A DNA stretch of 64,000 bases from Immersiella caudata. Taxonomy: Eukaryota > Ascomycota > Sordariomycetes > Sordariales > Lasiosphaeriaceae. Position 1 is the first letter of the stretch. The number at the start of each line of letters is the position of its first letter. The stretch lies in the NCBI GenBank assembly GCA_030512335.1, contig JAULSU010000002.1, forward strand, positions 1,364,001 through 1,428,000, written 5' to 3'. Both the position numbers and the translations under genes were made by a program. Under the pieces are notes generated by a model, which ran no database searches, was not told where the DNA came from, and saw only the letters and a program-made list of their open reading frames with translations. Shown here piece after piece: positions 34,076 through 47,262 of the stretch.

Positions 34076-35274
34076 TGACGTCCGGGGCGGCCTTTTGCTC
34101 TTATGTTCGTCCAGGAAGCATGGCACCGCTGACGAACGAACAACTAAAATTGGTGATGCAGAATGGCGGGTAATCGGGTGCGGAGTGTACTATTCCTCTG
34201 GGTGTTTTTATCCCCTTCTTCACTCTTCTTCTTGGGACGAACGGACAGACGAACGAACGGCTCGACGCGCTCGTACCTACTCGGCAAACGGGTGGTGGCA
34301 ATTTGCGTTATTCAAGGCGTTTGGGCGCGAGGGAAGATACGGACTGGTTTGCAGTTCCGGCTAATGATGATCTCTGGAAAAGGAGACAATTTCGGAAAGA
34401 GAAATCTGGTTCTTTCGGGAAGGATTGTGAATAGCTGAGGAGGAGATACCATAACTGTTCCTCGGATTCAAGGGGCACTGCGATTTTTATTTTCTGAGTT
34501 ACTGGAGCCATACCCCTTTCAGGGCGTCTGCTGTCCAGTTCAGTACCTTTGTCGTCTTCTTTCTATATCGCCGACGTATGTACTTGTCCTGACACATAGT
34601 TTGCTCGAGCGTCCTTTAACTTTCTTCGTCTATTTTGACGCTGTCAGCTGTTTTTCTTGTCTGGGGTTGCTGAGGGCCTCCCGTGGTTTGGCAATTTGAT
34701 TTGAGAGTTTGCGAGGCTTTTTTTTTTTGTTTCCTGCAATTGGGTTTCTACGTATTCCCCCTGCCGATATAGAGAGCGTGTCAATGCTGATTCCGTACCT
34801 CGTTATCTGTTCTATTGTTCAACCCTCTATTCCTATCTTATCCTGGAGTGGTCGACATTCTTATTTGGTGCGTGTTTCGTCAAGTCTGATGGGTGGAAGT
34901 GGAGCTGGAGCCGTATAAATCAACGCGTGTGTAGGATGCAAAAGCTTCATGAGGACCGGAGATTTGATGAGCGCTGCATTTGTAATTTGTCACCTCCGTT
35001 CGGGGCGAGAATGTCTATCTGGCATGCTAACGCTTTATCCGTCTTGTCTTTGTCTTTGTTCTGACACTTCATGATGCTATGACTCCTGATATCCCGTAGT
35101 ACACTACACTCTCCATAATAACCATAGCGATAATCATCTTTTCAAACAGAACATGAAACCTCTTGTGAAAATGAAATGAAATGCAAATGCAAGTGCAAAT
35201 GCCATCCAAAACAACAACAGGCTGACTGAGAAGGTATTTTACGATGGCAACGAAACACGGTATATACATATCCT
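34076..35274. other. Intergenic, convergent 3' flanks
   Basis: About 1.2 kb of T-rich sequence between the ends of the duplicated-domain gene (+) and the ABC transporter (-). It probably holds long 3' UTRs. No gene seen. Confidence 0.5.
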
Positions 35275-37599
35275 TCACGCAGCCATCAACTCCTCGATCC
35301 GCCGCTCGATCTCGGGCACCTGCCTCAGCTGCACCTCCAAATCCTCCTTCTCATCCTCAAGCTGCAGCCGCTTCTCAGCATCCAGCTTGGTAAAGACAAA
35401 GTTCCCTTGACCATCGAACTGCAGAATCCTGCTATGGTACTTCCACAAGCTGCGGCGGTGGCTGACAGTCATCAAAGTGACTCCCAATGCCTTGGCATTG
35501 TCATACATGATCTTCTCCGTGTCGAGCGTCACGCTGCTGGTGCACTCGTCGAGGATGGCATACCGCGGCTTGTGGTAGAAAAGACGAGCCATGGCGACAC
35601 GCTGCTGGAGACCACCAGAGAGGACATCGCGCCACTCGGCCTCAGCATCCCAACCTTCGGGGTAGAGCTCGAGGAGGTTCTCGAGGTTGAGGATGCGCAA
35701 GATGGCGACGAGGTCGGCGTCGGTGACGCCCTTGGCGCGCATGGTGCGGACGCCATCGGGGTAGATGATTTGTTGACGGAGGGAGCCGCGGGAGAGGTAG
35801 GGGCGCTGGGGAATGTAGAAAATATCGGAGAAGGGGGGCTTGTAGACAGTGCCACCGTAAACGGGCCAGAGACCGCCGAGGATTCGGAAGAGGGAGGACT
35901 TGCCGCAGCCGTTGGGGCCAACGACAAGCAAGTGGTCACCCTGCTTGAGGGAGAAGGAGAGGGCCTTAACGAGGACATCGCCGTTGGGGGAGATGATCGG
36001 TCTGTTGTCGTTGTTAGCCGAGCGCCGAGCGTAGAGGGACAGTCAGGCACGTACACATCGATAAACTGGATATCCTTGCTCTCCAACACCTTGCCTCGGC
36101 CCTTGAGGACCGCTTCGTGCTCCTCCGTGCCGGAGCTGGACACAAGCTTCTTCTCGAAGCGGCCGGCCTGGATGTCGTCCATTACTTCCAAAAGCGAGGA
36201 AACACGAAATGTGTATCCAGCAAGCTCCATAATCTCACGGTACGAGAACATGACACGACCAAAAGCGTCAGAGGCCGAGAGAAGCATCCTACGGTTGGTG
36301 ACGAAGCTCTCCGTGCGGTCGCCCATGTTCATGACAGTCCCACCGGGCAACTTGACGAAAACCGGTACACTGCAGAGGAGCAGGCCCAAGGCACCCCAGA
36401 AGTACTTGATCACAAAGTCCTCCATGAAGCCGTGGTAAAACCTCCTCCTCAAAATGTAGTTGACGTGCTTGATCAAGGTAAAGTAACCCTTATCCAGCGT
36501 ATCTTTCTCGGCCTCGTGGCCGGCGTACAGGGCGACCTCCTCGGCGTGATCTATTAACCTCGAGTGTTGGAAGCGGAACTCGCCCTCTAACCTGGCCTCA
36601 TCGGCCACGTATTTGCCGAATGGTGGTGTAAGTGCCCGCATGACGTTTGCCGACAGCTGAACCAGTAACGACATAAACACGACACCCTCGCCACCAACGC
36701 TCTTGGACAGAGAGAAGGTGTAGATTGTCTACCAAGCGAGCTGTTAGAAATATGGGGGTTTACAATGTTTTGGGGTGGACGTACCATATCTAAAATGGGC
36801 TTCGCCAAATTGCTGTACAACTCCGCCAAACTGTTGGAGAACTTGGCCACATCCACAGCAATGAGCTGATCCGGGTTCTTGATTCTGTCATCAAGCGCCG
36901 AAATTCCGTAGAAAGTCAACTGTGAGAGGTACTTGTCGTGGATAAACTGCGTCAAGCGAGTTCGGTACCTCAGCGAGAGCTCGGCTTGGTGGTATGAAAG
37001 CTGTCGACCAATATCAGCATCTCTCCTATTCGCAGTAAGGCGTATGAGTGACATACCATCGAGTTCGTAAAAGTAGCCGGCACGGCAATCAACATCCAGT
37101 AAACAATGCGCATTAAGAACTCGCGCCCATTCCCCTTGACGAGCGCCTTGACGATAGCACCGTCCATAGCCGCCACCTTCAAACTGATCAACGTCCTTAT
37201 CACTAGGAAGAAACTATGGCTGATCAGGAGCCTCGTCTCCTTGCTGCGCCAGCCAGGCACAACAATGCGCAGCAGACGCAGCAGCGAGCGGAAGAACTCG
37301 CGATTCAGCTCAACCTTCTTCCTCTTCTTGCCTGGCAAATCGGCATCCTCGCTGCTGTTCGATATCGAGGAGACGCCCTTCTCGGCACGTTTGGCAGCCT
37401 CGCGCACCGAGGCGGCCTTTTGCTCGGCGATGGCATGGCGGACGCGGTTTATGAGGGCAACGAAGAGGGTGATGTAGACGGCGCGGGAGATGCGGGATCG
37501 GTTCTGGAGGTACAGCGTCGTGAGCTGCGAGATGATGCCGCGAATGGTGTGCTCGCGCAGGATAGCCGGCATGGCCAGCTTCGATTGCGCCTGCGCCAT
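35275..37599 (-). CDS. Peroxisomal ABC half-transporter, ABCD subfamily (Pxa-like)
   Basis: Four exons: 37599-37057, 37000-36785, 36728-36055 and 36001-35275, 719 residues. Introns of 56, 56 and 53 nt all keep phase. Residues 1-350 form the ABCD membrane domain, including the EAA-like loop HAEEVALYAGHEAEK. The ATPase half has Walker A GPNGCGKSS near residue 510, signature LSGGLQQRVAMAR near 610, Walker B YAILDECTSS and H-loop TVSHR. The C-terminal helix is a coiled coil (EDEKEDLEVQLRQ). ABCD half-transporters pair up to import long-chain acyl-CoA into peroxisomes. The size suits the shorter partner (Pxa2-like), but I cannot decide between Pxa1 and Pxa2. Confidence 0.92.
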
Positions 37600-38167
37600 T
37601 GCGGTGTCGAGGGGGGGATCACGGGCGCGGTGTAGTGGCGACCATCGAGTGCGTAGAGGGAGGAGGGGAAAGGGGGGGTACGAGAAGCCAAACGGGCAGG
37701 CCGGGTCTACTCAAGTCGACGCAACTGTCCGTCGGTGTGGTATAATTGCTGGCGCGAACCGAAAAAAAAATAACAGAACTAGAATCCACAGTCAAATGCA
37801 AGCGTGGAATTAACGCAATCGACGCCTAGAGGCATGATGGTGCATGTAGCGCGAGAGCATGGTTTGTCGGTGTTCCATCCTCGGCCTTTGCGTCACCCAC
37901 TTGCTGGAATGGGATGCAAGCCCAGTGCTTGACTTGTCCAGGGATGGGGACCTGCGCAACCACTCCGGCATGTGATTCCCACACGCCTGGGGAAAAAGGC
38001 TGGGGTAGGCTTGGCGCGAGCCCCCCCTCCTTTTACCTTGGCTGACCTCGCTTCCGGCTTCGCTTAGCTCAGCATATCCACGACTGCTCAACCTCGCAGC
38101 GGCCAGCTTCTTGGCCAAGCTCTTCGAAGCTTATGAATATTAGCAGCAACGGCCACACTCCAAAAAA
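37600..38167. other. Divergent promoter between ABCD transporter and PGA1
   Basis: 568 nt between two start codons on opposite strands. No gene recognised. Confidence 0.5.
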
Positions 38168-38937
38168 ATGGCACCGTTCTTCCCACATCTCCTTAAGCTA
38201 CTATGCCTATCCCAGCTCGCCGCCGCCAATGTCGAAAAGGCCATATTCCTCGGCCCTGAAGGAGTGCCCGTGCCCCTCGCACACCCAACCCTTGAGGACC
38301 TCCACATCGACACCCTCACTCCTCAAGAAAACTGGTCGCTGAGAACCCGTATCTCGGCCAAATTCCCTTCAGAGTCCAGCCCACACGGCGATACCACATG
38401 GCTCCTTCTAGACAACCTCCAAGCAGGCCAGCGCTACGAAGTGCGCATCTGCTGGGCCGCCACGGTAACCAACCAGCAGCCCCTGGCCTTTCTCATTTCA
38501 AATTTGGGGTCAACACTAAACATGTGCTACAGCAACCCACCTCGTTTACGCTGCGCACCCACGAGCTATCAACAGTATTTGATACACCTGATCTCATCGC
38601 TTCGCTGTGGGCCTACTCTACCGCCCGTCAACCAGCTGACGCTACCCCCAAGGCCCAAACTTCAGGAGAGCGACGATCATCTGTTCTCTTTCTTGAGATT
38701 ATCGCTGCAGCCGACTTCTTCACCACCAACGCTACTCTCATGCAGAACCCACCGCTGGTTGACGCCGACATCACCTTGGACCCTTTCCTGTTCAACGTGC
38801 TCCCTCGATCATTGGTGCCGACAATTGGCTACATCATCGTCGTCGCCGCCGGTTCGTTCATGGTTGCGCGATGGGTCGTCGCCCAAATTCACACCATCAT
38901 CTCCAATGACCCCCAGAAGCAAAAGAAGCAGCAGTAA
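38168..38937 (+). CDS. PGA1: GPI-mannosyltransferase II cofactor Pga1
   Basis: Exons 38168-38464 and 38533-38937, 233 residues. The 68-nt intron (GTAACC to CTACAG) joins RICWAAT to QPTSFTLRTHELSTVF, as in the family. A signal peptide (LLKLLCLSQLAAA) is followed by a lumenal domain with NVEKAIFLGPEGVPVP and NWSLRTRIS. One membrane helix near residues 200-220 (GYIIVVAAGSFMVARWVV) precedes a short Lys/Gln-rich cytosolic tail with a KKQQ end. Pga1 stabilises Gpi18 in the ER, the enzyme adding the second mannose to GPI anchors. Confidence 0.88.
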
Positions 38938-39169
38938 AAGCGGGACATTTTAACCTGACAGTTTTCTACTCATCTAACTACCCAGAAGAAAACAACATGG
39001 CTCAGCATAGGATGACTCGATGCAACAAACAACGCAGATCGGTATTCTTCCTCCTAAGTAAACAATCTTGCATACTTAGCCCTCCGCCCGGCCGAAACGC
39101 ATCCTTCATGTAGTCGATAGCGCCCCACCTATTTCATACACCCCTTTTCAATGTCCTCGGACAGACACT

Positions 39170-40744
39170 TCAGTATCCGCCGCTGTAGCCGCCCTGGTGT
39201 GGTGGCTGCCCACTCGAATATGTCGGCTGGCCGGGGTAGCCTGGCTGCTGTCCTCCCTGAGGAGGTGGCGCTCCGTACTGCCCAGGGGTATATGGTGCAG
39301 GCGCTCCTGAACCATACGGCGGCTGGCCATGCTGTTGGCCATGCTGTTGTCCATAAGGCGGCTGCTGGCTAGGCGGGGCACCGTAGCTGGGCTGCGAATT
39401 CGGGCCGCCATACGCGGGCTGTGGGTTCGGTGCGCCGTACGGTGGCTGTCCTTGGTTTGGGGAGCCATAGGACTGCTGATGGCCGTGACTCGGAGGAGGG
39501 GCATACGACGGCTGGCCGCCATACTGTGGCTGACCTGGCGGTGGAGGAGGATAACTCTGTCCATGGCCCGTTTGCTGACCGGGAGGCGCTCCGTAGGACG
39601 GCTGCGACTGGCCCGGGCTGGGCTGACCATAAGGGGCGTGGGATTGGCTCTGTCCGTAGGGCTGGTGCTGGGGTTGGCCGGGAACGCTCGAAGAGTAGGA
39701 TTGGCTGCTGGGAGTTTGGTAAGACGACGTCTGCGTATTGCTCTGGTAGGACGGCGCGCCGCTGGTCGTCGTCTGGGTCTGCGAGGGCGTATACGAGCCC
39801 GACGTCTGAGGCTGGTATGTGGCAGGGGGTGCTTGACCGCTGTAGCCGCCGCTCTGTCCCGAGTTAGAGTAGCCGAAATTCTGCCCCTGCAGATTACAAG
39901 TCAGCGCCGTTCCGTAGTCCATATCAAATCCAACTTACCGAACTACCATGCGGCTTTCCACCGAATAGTCCCGACGCAGCACCCATAACTGACCCAGCGA
40001 GGCCACCACCGCCCGGTGTTGAGCTGTGGCCCTGACCTTGGGATCCGCCATGGTAGTTTGACGAAGACGACTGCGAGGGCTGTTGTGACGACGGTTTACT
40101 TCCCGAGGAGAACAAACCCGAAACCATCTGCGTCGCCAACTTGCCTCCGAGGCCACCGGCACCACCGCCGCTATGTCCACCACCATGCCCACCTCCCGAT
40201 GTAAGACCGCTGAGAAGCGACCCAGCCAAACCACCACCGCCGCCGCCGCCATGCGATCCACCGCCCTGCGGCTTGCCCGTGAGACCGCTCACAAGCGTGT
40301 TCGTGAGGAAGCCCTGCATGCCCTGAGTTAGTCAGCCTTCCATCTACGCAGTGTTCAACAACGACAACAACAAGAAAACAAAATACTCACACCGAGTCCT
40401 CGGTCACCAGTGGGCCCACCAATGCCCCTTGTCCCGTCTTCGCGTGGATTCAACGGCTCCAGAGTTCCGTCAGGATATTTCACAGTATGAGTTCCATCCG
40501 GGTGTGTAATCACCTGGCCACCCTGTCCTGGCACACCGTACGGGTGGTCTCCTCGCGGTCCCGGAGTGTCAGCCCCGGTGGGCGCCGACTCGGTAGGTGT
40601 ATCCCACTGCGAGATGCCAGTGGAGAGCTGCACAAAGTAGTACTTTGAGCTGGTCGCATCCCACTGCGCGATCCATCCAGGAGGCAGCGGCGGCGGCGCA
40701 AAGGTTGGGCCATCGCTGCTGCCAGGCGATGCGGTCCCGGCCAT
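39170..40744 (-). CDS. WW-domain protein with Gly-rich and prion-like Gln/Tyr/Pro tail
   Basis: Exons 40744-40391, 40322-39939 and 39886-39170, 484 residues, with introns of 68 and 52 nt. Residues about 18-50 are one WW domain (LPPGWIAQWDATSSKYYFVQ, then GISQWDTP). A short HPDGTHTVKYPDG block follows, then a Gly-rich region (about 120-245) and a long QPYGQ/PSYGAPP-type low-complexity tail to the end. Such tails favour phase separation. WW domains bind proline motifs, and the tail itself is Pro-rich. The conserved fungal family has no firm role that I know. The gene faces PGA1 tail to tail. Confidence 0.85.
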
Positions 40745-41288
40745 TTTCGCCTTTTTTTTCCTCTCGCGGGTCGTCGGGACGGGCGCTAGTCTTTGACTTC
40801 GAAAGCGGGGGAGGGGTTTTTGTTTCCGGCGATCTTGGTAAGAAACCCACGGAACAGGAAGACCAAGATCACAGTGCCGTGATGTTGATGCTTCCCAGAG
40901 AGCTGGTGGGTAAGGTAGAGGGCAAGTGGAGTGGTGGTGGAATGGCGGGGTGTGCGAGTTCCTCAGCTCCTGAGGCTGGTGACAGAGGGGGCGGGGTTCC
41001 TCTGGCGATGTGCTTCACCCACTCACTGGCTACACTGCAGGACTGACGCGCAAAACGCTCGCCACCTCCAAGAAAACAAGCCCCGTGAGACGCAAGGAAG
41101 CCAAATTAAAATAGATGGAAACCAAATGGGGAGGGGTCAAAAACAAAAAGGGTGCGGACGAAAGCAAGAAATAAAAACCCAAGCTGTCTCTTCTCTCGTT
41201 TCGCAACGCAAGCCAAACGAACAGGAGGGAGCCAACCAGGGGTCCAAGCTACCTCCCAGTTGCAATAAGCCCCCCAAGAGAAGAAAGC

Positions 41289-41305
41289 GGGGGGGGGGGG
41301 GGGGG
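41289..41305. repeat. Homopolymer of 17 G
   Basis: Seventeen consecutive G on the plus strand, about 545 nt upstream of the minus-strand WW-protein ATG. Prone to slippage and sequencing error. Confidence 0.95.
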
Positions 41306-41775
41306 CTGCCAGCCGCCAGCTGGCGGGGTCCCCCTTTCTCTGCCACCCCTCCCTCTTTCTCACCAGCATCAAATTCAACGACACCGCAGAGACGACCCGA
41401 AGCAGCAAAGCTCATCTGGATAGTTCCTAGCTAAGCCATTCGCAACCAGGAAATCACACAACGCAAGAAATATTGACATGACACAGCTGCATGGCGCACG
41501 CGCGTTGCCGTAGCGGGATCGATAAAATTCTCTCCCCTGTGCCTCTCTCGGCAATCACTCTAGAGATTATCACCGTCACGGAGCTCAGCCACTATCCCGT
41601 CATCTCATCAGTTGGACACCTTCCAACTCCGAGTTACGGTTCAGCTCGTGATGACATTCCTTCCTCGCTCCGTTCCTTCAGCAGTCCCAGTGATCCCGTC
41701 GCAGCTGTCTGCATGTGCCAAACCGATCGCAGTCTAACACAGCCCCGCTGATGGAACCCGGAGACCTCTTGGTCT

Positions 41776-41795
41776 CATCCCATCCCATCCCATCC
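41776..41795. repeat. Four CATCC units
   Basis: CATCC repeated four times in tandem; a short microsatellite. Confidence 0.85.
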
Positions 41796-42179
41796 CGGAA
41801 CTGGCAACCTGACTATACCCTCGGATGCCGCACTGCAGCAGCAACATGCAAGTGGAATTGCCATGCAGCACATATCTATCCGCGCTTTCAAAAGCCACAG
41901 CGGCTGCCGCGTCTCTTTCGCAATTGGTTGGTGTCCTTGGCACCACGTATATACGCACACTTCAGGGGAGTCTGCCACCATCCATCATCCCAATTGGTCG
42001 TTGCGCACAACACATCGCTTTCTTCTTGTTTGGTCCTGCTGCCGTAGTTCAGGCTCGGCAGACATGTCTAAGTCGATCTATCGTCTTGTATATCGTCGTG
42101 TGTAAATCATGTAGCGGTAGCTGCCTGCAGTTGATGCAGACTCCCATCTATAGGTACAGTCATGACTCGTTGGATTCGT

Positions 42180-45100
42180 TCATGCCACAGACACCTTCTC
42201 CGTATCGTCAACAATCGTCTCGATCGCCTTCTCCAATCCCGCAGTTTCCTCGTCCTTGGTAAGCCCTTTGCGAATAGCCAGAACGCTATCGACAATGACG
42301 GCATCGATACCCTCTTTGACTTGTTTCTGCAGACAGCATTAGCATCCTTCATCGAGCCGCCCGAGCAAAAAAAATAAATAAAAAATGAACACTCACCTGC
42401 ACTAACTTGGGATCGTTATTCTGCGTCCCATAACTGACACATACCAGCCCACTCTGTTTAACCACCTTCACCAAGCGCGGGCTATTCACAAATGGCTCCG
42501 CGTGGCTGACAATCCCCAGCAAATTCCACCGGCTCGCGAACCGAATCGCCTCCTGTAGACTGCTTGCCCGGATATCACCCACGGGACAACTCCCCGCATC
42601 CGTAAGAAACATAATCGGGATGCTCGGCTGCTTGAAGCTCAAGCACAGGCATATATCTGGGTTGAACGAGCTGAAGATAATGTGTCTATCACCAGCCAGG
42701 TCGTACACCTTGGTGAGAACAGTGTCGCAGAAAGAGTTGAGCTCCACGGCGTAGGTGTCCATTTCATGCTCCTCGCTCTCATGTAGCATGGGGTATTTCA
42801 TCTCAATGTTGAAACCGACGGACTCAGGCAGCTTCCGGAAGAGATCCTCGAGCGTGGCGAAGGGCGCCTGGATGAAGTTACCACGGGAGTTGGCCTTGAA
42901 GCCCTTTTCCTTGAAGTCCCTCGTGTGCTTCATCCGTTCCTCCATATGGGTCTTGCCGTACTCTTGGCCGGGGTGGTCCATAGACATGGAGCGCTGTCGG
43001 GGCCCGGGACTGTTGCTCCGCGCCATCTTCAGCTGCCTATGCTGAGCTTTGGCGGGAGCTCCGGAGCGAGAGGAGTCAGGGTTGATGTGGAGGAATTGCT
43101 CCAATGTGAGAGTGTGCACAGGGGCGTCGAAGCCCGTCTCGCTGACGAGGAAGTCGTGATAGATGACGGGGACGTGGTCTTTTGTGAGCTGGACATCGAA
43201 CTCGACGTAATGGGCACCGAGATTCGCCGCGGCGATAAAAGATGGCACGGTGTTCTCTCCCAGTTGTAGCGACCTGTTCTGTGTCATGTTCTTCCCCAAC
43301 CCTCGATGACCAATGACCATGGGTCCCGTCACCTTCTTCCAGTATGTCTGCCTTGACGTCACCTCCATATTGGGGTGTGAAAACGGGGTGATGACCAGGA
43401 AGTTGAAGTTGACCGTTCCAATGACATCGAGATTCGATGAAAGGATAGGAACGCAAACATCCCCTTGGAGGTTCATCCTTTTGGCGCCAATCGTCGGGCG
43501 GATGCTTGAAAGCAGAGCAACACCACGGCCGATCTTGTTCTTCTGGTTGCCTGAGTATGTCGGGACAATATCAAATAGCAGTTTGACTTTAGTCGCATCC
43601 GTGGTGGTGAACACAATCGGTTCCGTCGAGATGTTCTCGTGCACCGGCAGATCGATGATAGACGGTTCTCCCTGAGCACCTTGAGCCGAAACAACAATCG
43701 ATAGTGCCGTATCAAGCTGCGTGTTGTGAGCCTCCGCAATCGGGACCCTGTCAAGAGTGACAGCTTCGATATTCTTCCGCATATCCATCGAGCCCAGACT
43801 GACAAGTACTAAGCTTTCGTTTTTGAGGTACCTATGCCCAAAACTCTTCACCGGCTCCGCTGGCTTAGAGGAGCCGTTCGAACGCCTATCCTCCAGGGAG
43901 GCCCTCTCGGAACGCCCTGCCGAGCCTGAGCCATTCACTGACTTCTCGTCATCAGAGCTACCTGCCGTATCATCGGCGGGGCGGCTATGATGAGCAAGCA
44001 GTCTAGCAATCTCGAGATGGCCTCTAAGAGCAGCGTGCTCCTTTGCCGTCCAACCCGAGGAATCCAGCTTATCAACATCCGCTCCAGCATCGACGAGAAG
44101 CTGAGCGACAGACAAGTGCCCATCCACAGCCGCGATATGAAGCGGAGTCCACGCAAACGACTTCTCAGCCAAATCGAGGTTGGCCCTCTGTTGATCGGTG
44201 CCCTTCAGCAAGACCCTGGCGCATTCGTCATGGCCAAACCTCGCAGCAATATGCAACGCCGTCTCACCAGTCTTATCCTGCCAGTTGATATCAACCCCAG
44301 CATCGACCAGCATCTTCACAATAAGCTTGAAGTTGGCCTTGGTCGCGATAGCGAGCACGGCACTCGACTTTGAGATAGAGCGTCTCATCTCTGCCTTGTG
44401 ATCGCTCACGCCCTGCCAGTTCTCTCCCTGGAGCAGGGCCTTGGTAGTCAGAGGGTGACCTCCTAGTACGCTCAAATGGACCGGTGCGTTTCCATCTTTG
44501 TCCTGCCACTCGGGGGCGTCGATGCCATTCTCGACATTAAACTGACCCCACTGCTGCATCTTGCTCATGAGAATCTGGCACACTATGACAAACCCAAACT
44601 GAGCGGCATAGTGCAGTGGGATTCTGCCAAAGGCGTCCTTCGAACTGACAGCTGTCCGTTGACTCGGCTTCAAGTTCTCCAGAAGGAACGTCAGCATCTG
44701 AACGGCCTCATCGTCCTTGCTTAAAAGGGTAGATTCCTTCAGATTGGTGGCTCTAGGGACGGCAAGCGGGGACGTAGCGGGAGTTAGGTAGTGCTGAGCG
44801 TACTGCTGATTAGCGCCGGGGAACGGATACGCGCCTATCTCCGGGTCACCCTTGTTCGACGTTGCAGTTTTTGTTCTACCGATGTGGATAACCAGCCGGT
44901 GGATGCAGTTGCGCTCGTTGATATCGTCGGGCTCGTCGAGAGTGGTGACCCGCTCCAATACAAACTCGACAGACCTCCTCGACCGTGCCGAGATGGACCG
45001 CTGCAGCAGGTTGAGCAGCATGTTCCCCCCTAGATTCCCTTCGGCTAACCCAGCTTTCAGGGCCGCCACATCATCCTTCCGGATCGCCTGGTCCAGCTTG

Positions 45101-45776
45101 TCGAGAAGAGCGGTCGGGACGCTAAGCATGGCCTTCGCCGACGCCCGGCCTAGCGACCGCGTCGACCGTTCCGACCTAGCATCATCAAGGTTCTGCGCCT
45201 CGCCCAGCACGGATAACCACCTGTTGATTTCGGACAGCAAACGGCTCGTTTCAGCATCCTTAGCAAACGGTCTAGGGTCCACCTTGGTCGAGATATACCG
45301 ATGCTGCGTCGTAGTGTTCGGAACCTTCTTGTCCAGCTTTTTCGTGATCTTCACGAACCCTCGGCGGTTGATCTCGCCGAACCACTGCAAATTCCTCAGT
45401 TGGCTCCGCAGCTCCAGCAGAGCGCCCATGAGCTCCTCAATCTCATCGTCGTCGAGGTTGGCGGCTATATCCGCAGTTTGGCCGTATCGGTCCTGAAGCA
45501 TCTTGAGCCGACGGCAAGCGTCGGCGAACTTTTTGTTGTAGAATGTGTCGACATCCTCTAAATTGCGATCCAAGGCGAAGAAGAACTCTGCCAAGTCGAC
45601 TTGCTCCCCATTGTGAGCCGCTGCAGCTACTGCTTTCACCAGCTTTTTGAGCCCTTTGTAATCAATGTATGAGGCCGCCCATTCCGGGACCTGATTTCGG
45701 GGAAGACTGCCATTCCGTGTGAGCTTCCGGCCACTCCGGACACAAACAGAAATACTCACCTTTTCCCGAACTTCAT
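42180..45776 (-). CDS. GDE1: SPX-ankyrin-glycerophosphodiester phosphodiesterase (Gde1-like)
   Basis: Exons 45776-45760 (17 nt), 45706-42397 and 42326-42180, 1157 residues. Splicing gives MKFGKSLPRNQVPEWAASYI, the exact style of SPX N termini, and a C-terminal KEGIDAVIVDSVLAIRKGL. The SPX domain covers about 1-150, with the basic YKGLKKLVK patch that binds inositol pyrophosphates. Ankyrin repeats cover about 365-585. The GDPD domain begins near 800 with IGHRGLGKN, GENTVPSFIAAANLGA and EFDVQLTKDHVPVIYHDF, so catalytic His, Glu and Asp residues are kept. Gde1 cleaves glycerophosphocholine and similar diesters in the cytosol to release choline and phosphate. The related Pho81/NUC-2 protein has the same domain order but a degenerate phosphodiesterase; the intact HRG and EFD motifs favour Gde1. 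Confidence 0.93.
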
Positions 45777-47262
45777 GACGGGATGCTATTATGTCGACAA
45801 TCTTTGTTGCAGAAGTACAAGCTGGCGTGAATAGATCTGCCTGGCAGGGACGAAAGCTAGGGCGGGAGGATGCCGAGGTTGTCTCAACGACTGCAACGCG
45901 CTTCAGAAAGGGAAGCGACTGGAAGCCTGGACGCACATTCTCCAAAATATAGGGGAAATGCCGACTCTACAATTCCAGCTGTGTCTTGATATTCACCAGA
46001 AGTTATCGGCACCGCCGGTTCGCAGCTTAGGTGACAGGTTGTTGGCGCTGATTCGGAAGATCGGATGGATGCTCAGGGTTTCGAGGTCGGTGACAAACGG
46101 TGTGTTAGATAAGCAAACCAACAAGGACCAGGTGTAAGGATGAGCTGAAGTCCCGTCAGGTACCCAGTTTATGAAAAAAAGATCCTCAGCCTCAACATGC
46201 GAGCAATACCAAAAAAAACACGTCACGAGGATGTTCTGGCTGGATTCAACGTGGGGAAACACCAGCAGGGGAGAGGTGGAAGAGAGATGAGGAAAGATGA
46301 GCAAGCGGACTGGATCTGGATCCCGTGATGATAACTAGAACAAAACCAGGGTGGTCACTCTTTCCTTTTTCTCTCTACGTTCTCATCAACGCGTCCCGCC
46401 CTCACAGGACAGTCGCCGAGCGGCCACGTTCCAGCCCCAATGGGCGAGAGGAAACGCTTGATGAGCTCATCATCCCACCTTTTCTCCCCCCTCCCTCTGC
46501 CACACCGTGGAAAGAACCGGCTTCCGGCTCCGTGTGCCCTTGCATCGAGAAGGAATCGCTGGCAGGTTCCGGCCCCGCCACGGAGGCCAGTAAGACGACG
46601 CGGTGGCTCCCGGTGCAGGGGTTCTTCCCCATGATTCGCCAATCCCCCTCAAGCTTCGTCCCACCCCAACTTTGCGGGCCCTTTTCAGCGGCCAGAGAGG
46701 CTGACGACTGACCAAGACCGTGGTTCCCTCACCGCAGCATGGAATCGGTGACAAACGACAAAGTGACAACCATGGCCTTGTGCAGAGAGATAAGCACATT
46801 TACACTGCAGAAAAAAACCGATGCCGTATTCTCCGCCGCAAGGCTGCCTTTCATGCATATGACTGCTCACCGCCTCTGGCGAGCACATGCATCGCCATGC
46901 TGCGCTGCGCTGCGAGGTACCCCAGCCTACATCGTCCCTAGGATGACTGCGGTATAGCACGAAAATTCCATCGTCCCTCGACCCAGAACAGAAATGCGTC
47001 TCGTGACTCGTGTCTTGCGAGACCCCTTCGAGCACTAGTCAGGTACGACAGCAGACGCAGGGACAGCTGACGACGGTCAAGTGACGTGCTGCCGCGCTGC
47101 CGCGTTCTGGCCCCTCAGTGCCTGAGCTCGGTGGGGTGCAACGACTCGTGTCTTGTCGTCAAACGCCTATCCAAAATCCTCCAAATATCGTGGTATCGTT
47201 AGCTAGTCTATCCCATATCTTATAATATACAGTTGGGTATCTTCTATGCAATCATTCAAGTT
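45777..47262. other. Intergenic upstream of GDE1
   Basis: About 1.5 kb between two minus-strand genes. It holds the GDE1 promoter. No CACGTG phosphate-response box noticed on reading. No gene recognised. Confidence 0.45.

Larger units (their letters stand above)
40745..42179. other. Intergenic with poly-G tract
   Basis: About 1.4 kb between the WW gene start and the 3' end of the Gde1 gene, both (-). It holds a 17-G run at 41289-41305 and four CATCC units at 41776-41795. No gene recognised. Confidence 0.5.

Noticed and set aside
35407..36438. 343-codon plus-strand frame across the ABC transporter
   Set aside because: Antisense of the ATPase domain, where Walker A, signature and Walker B motifs are unambiguous on the minus strand.
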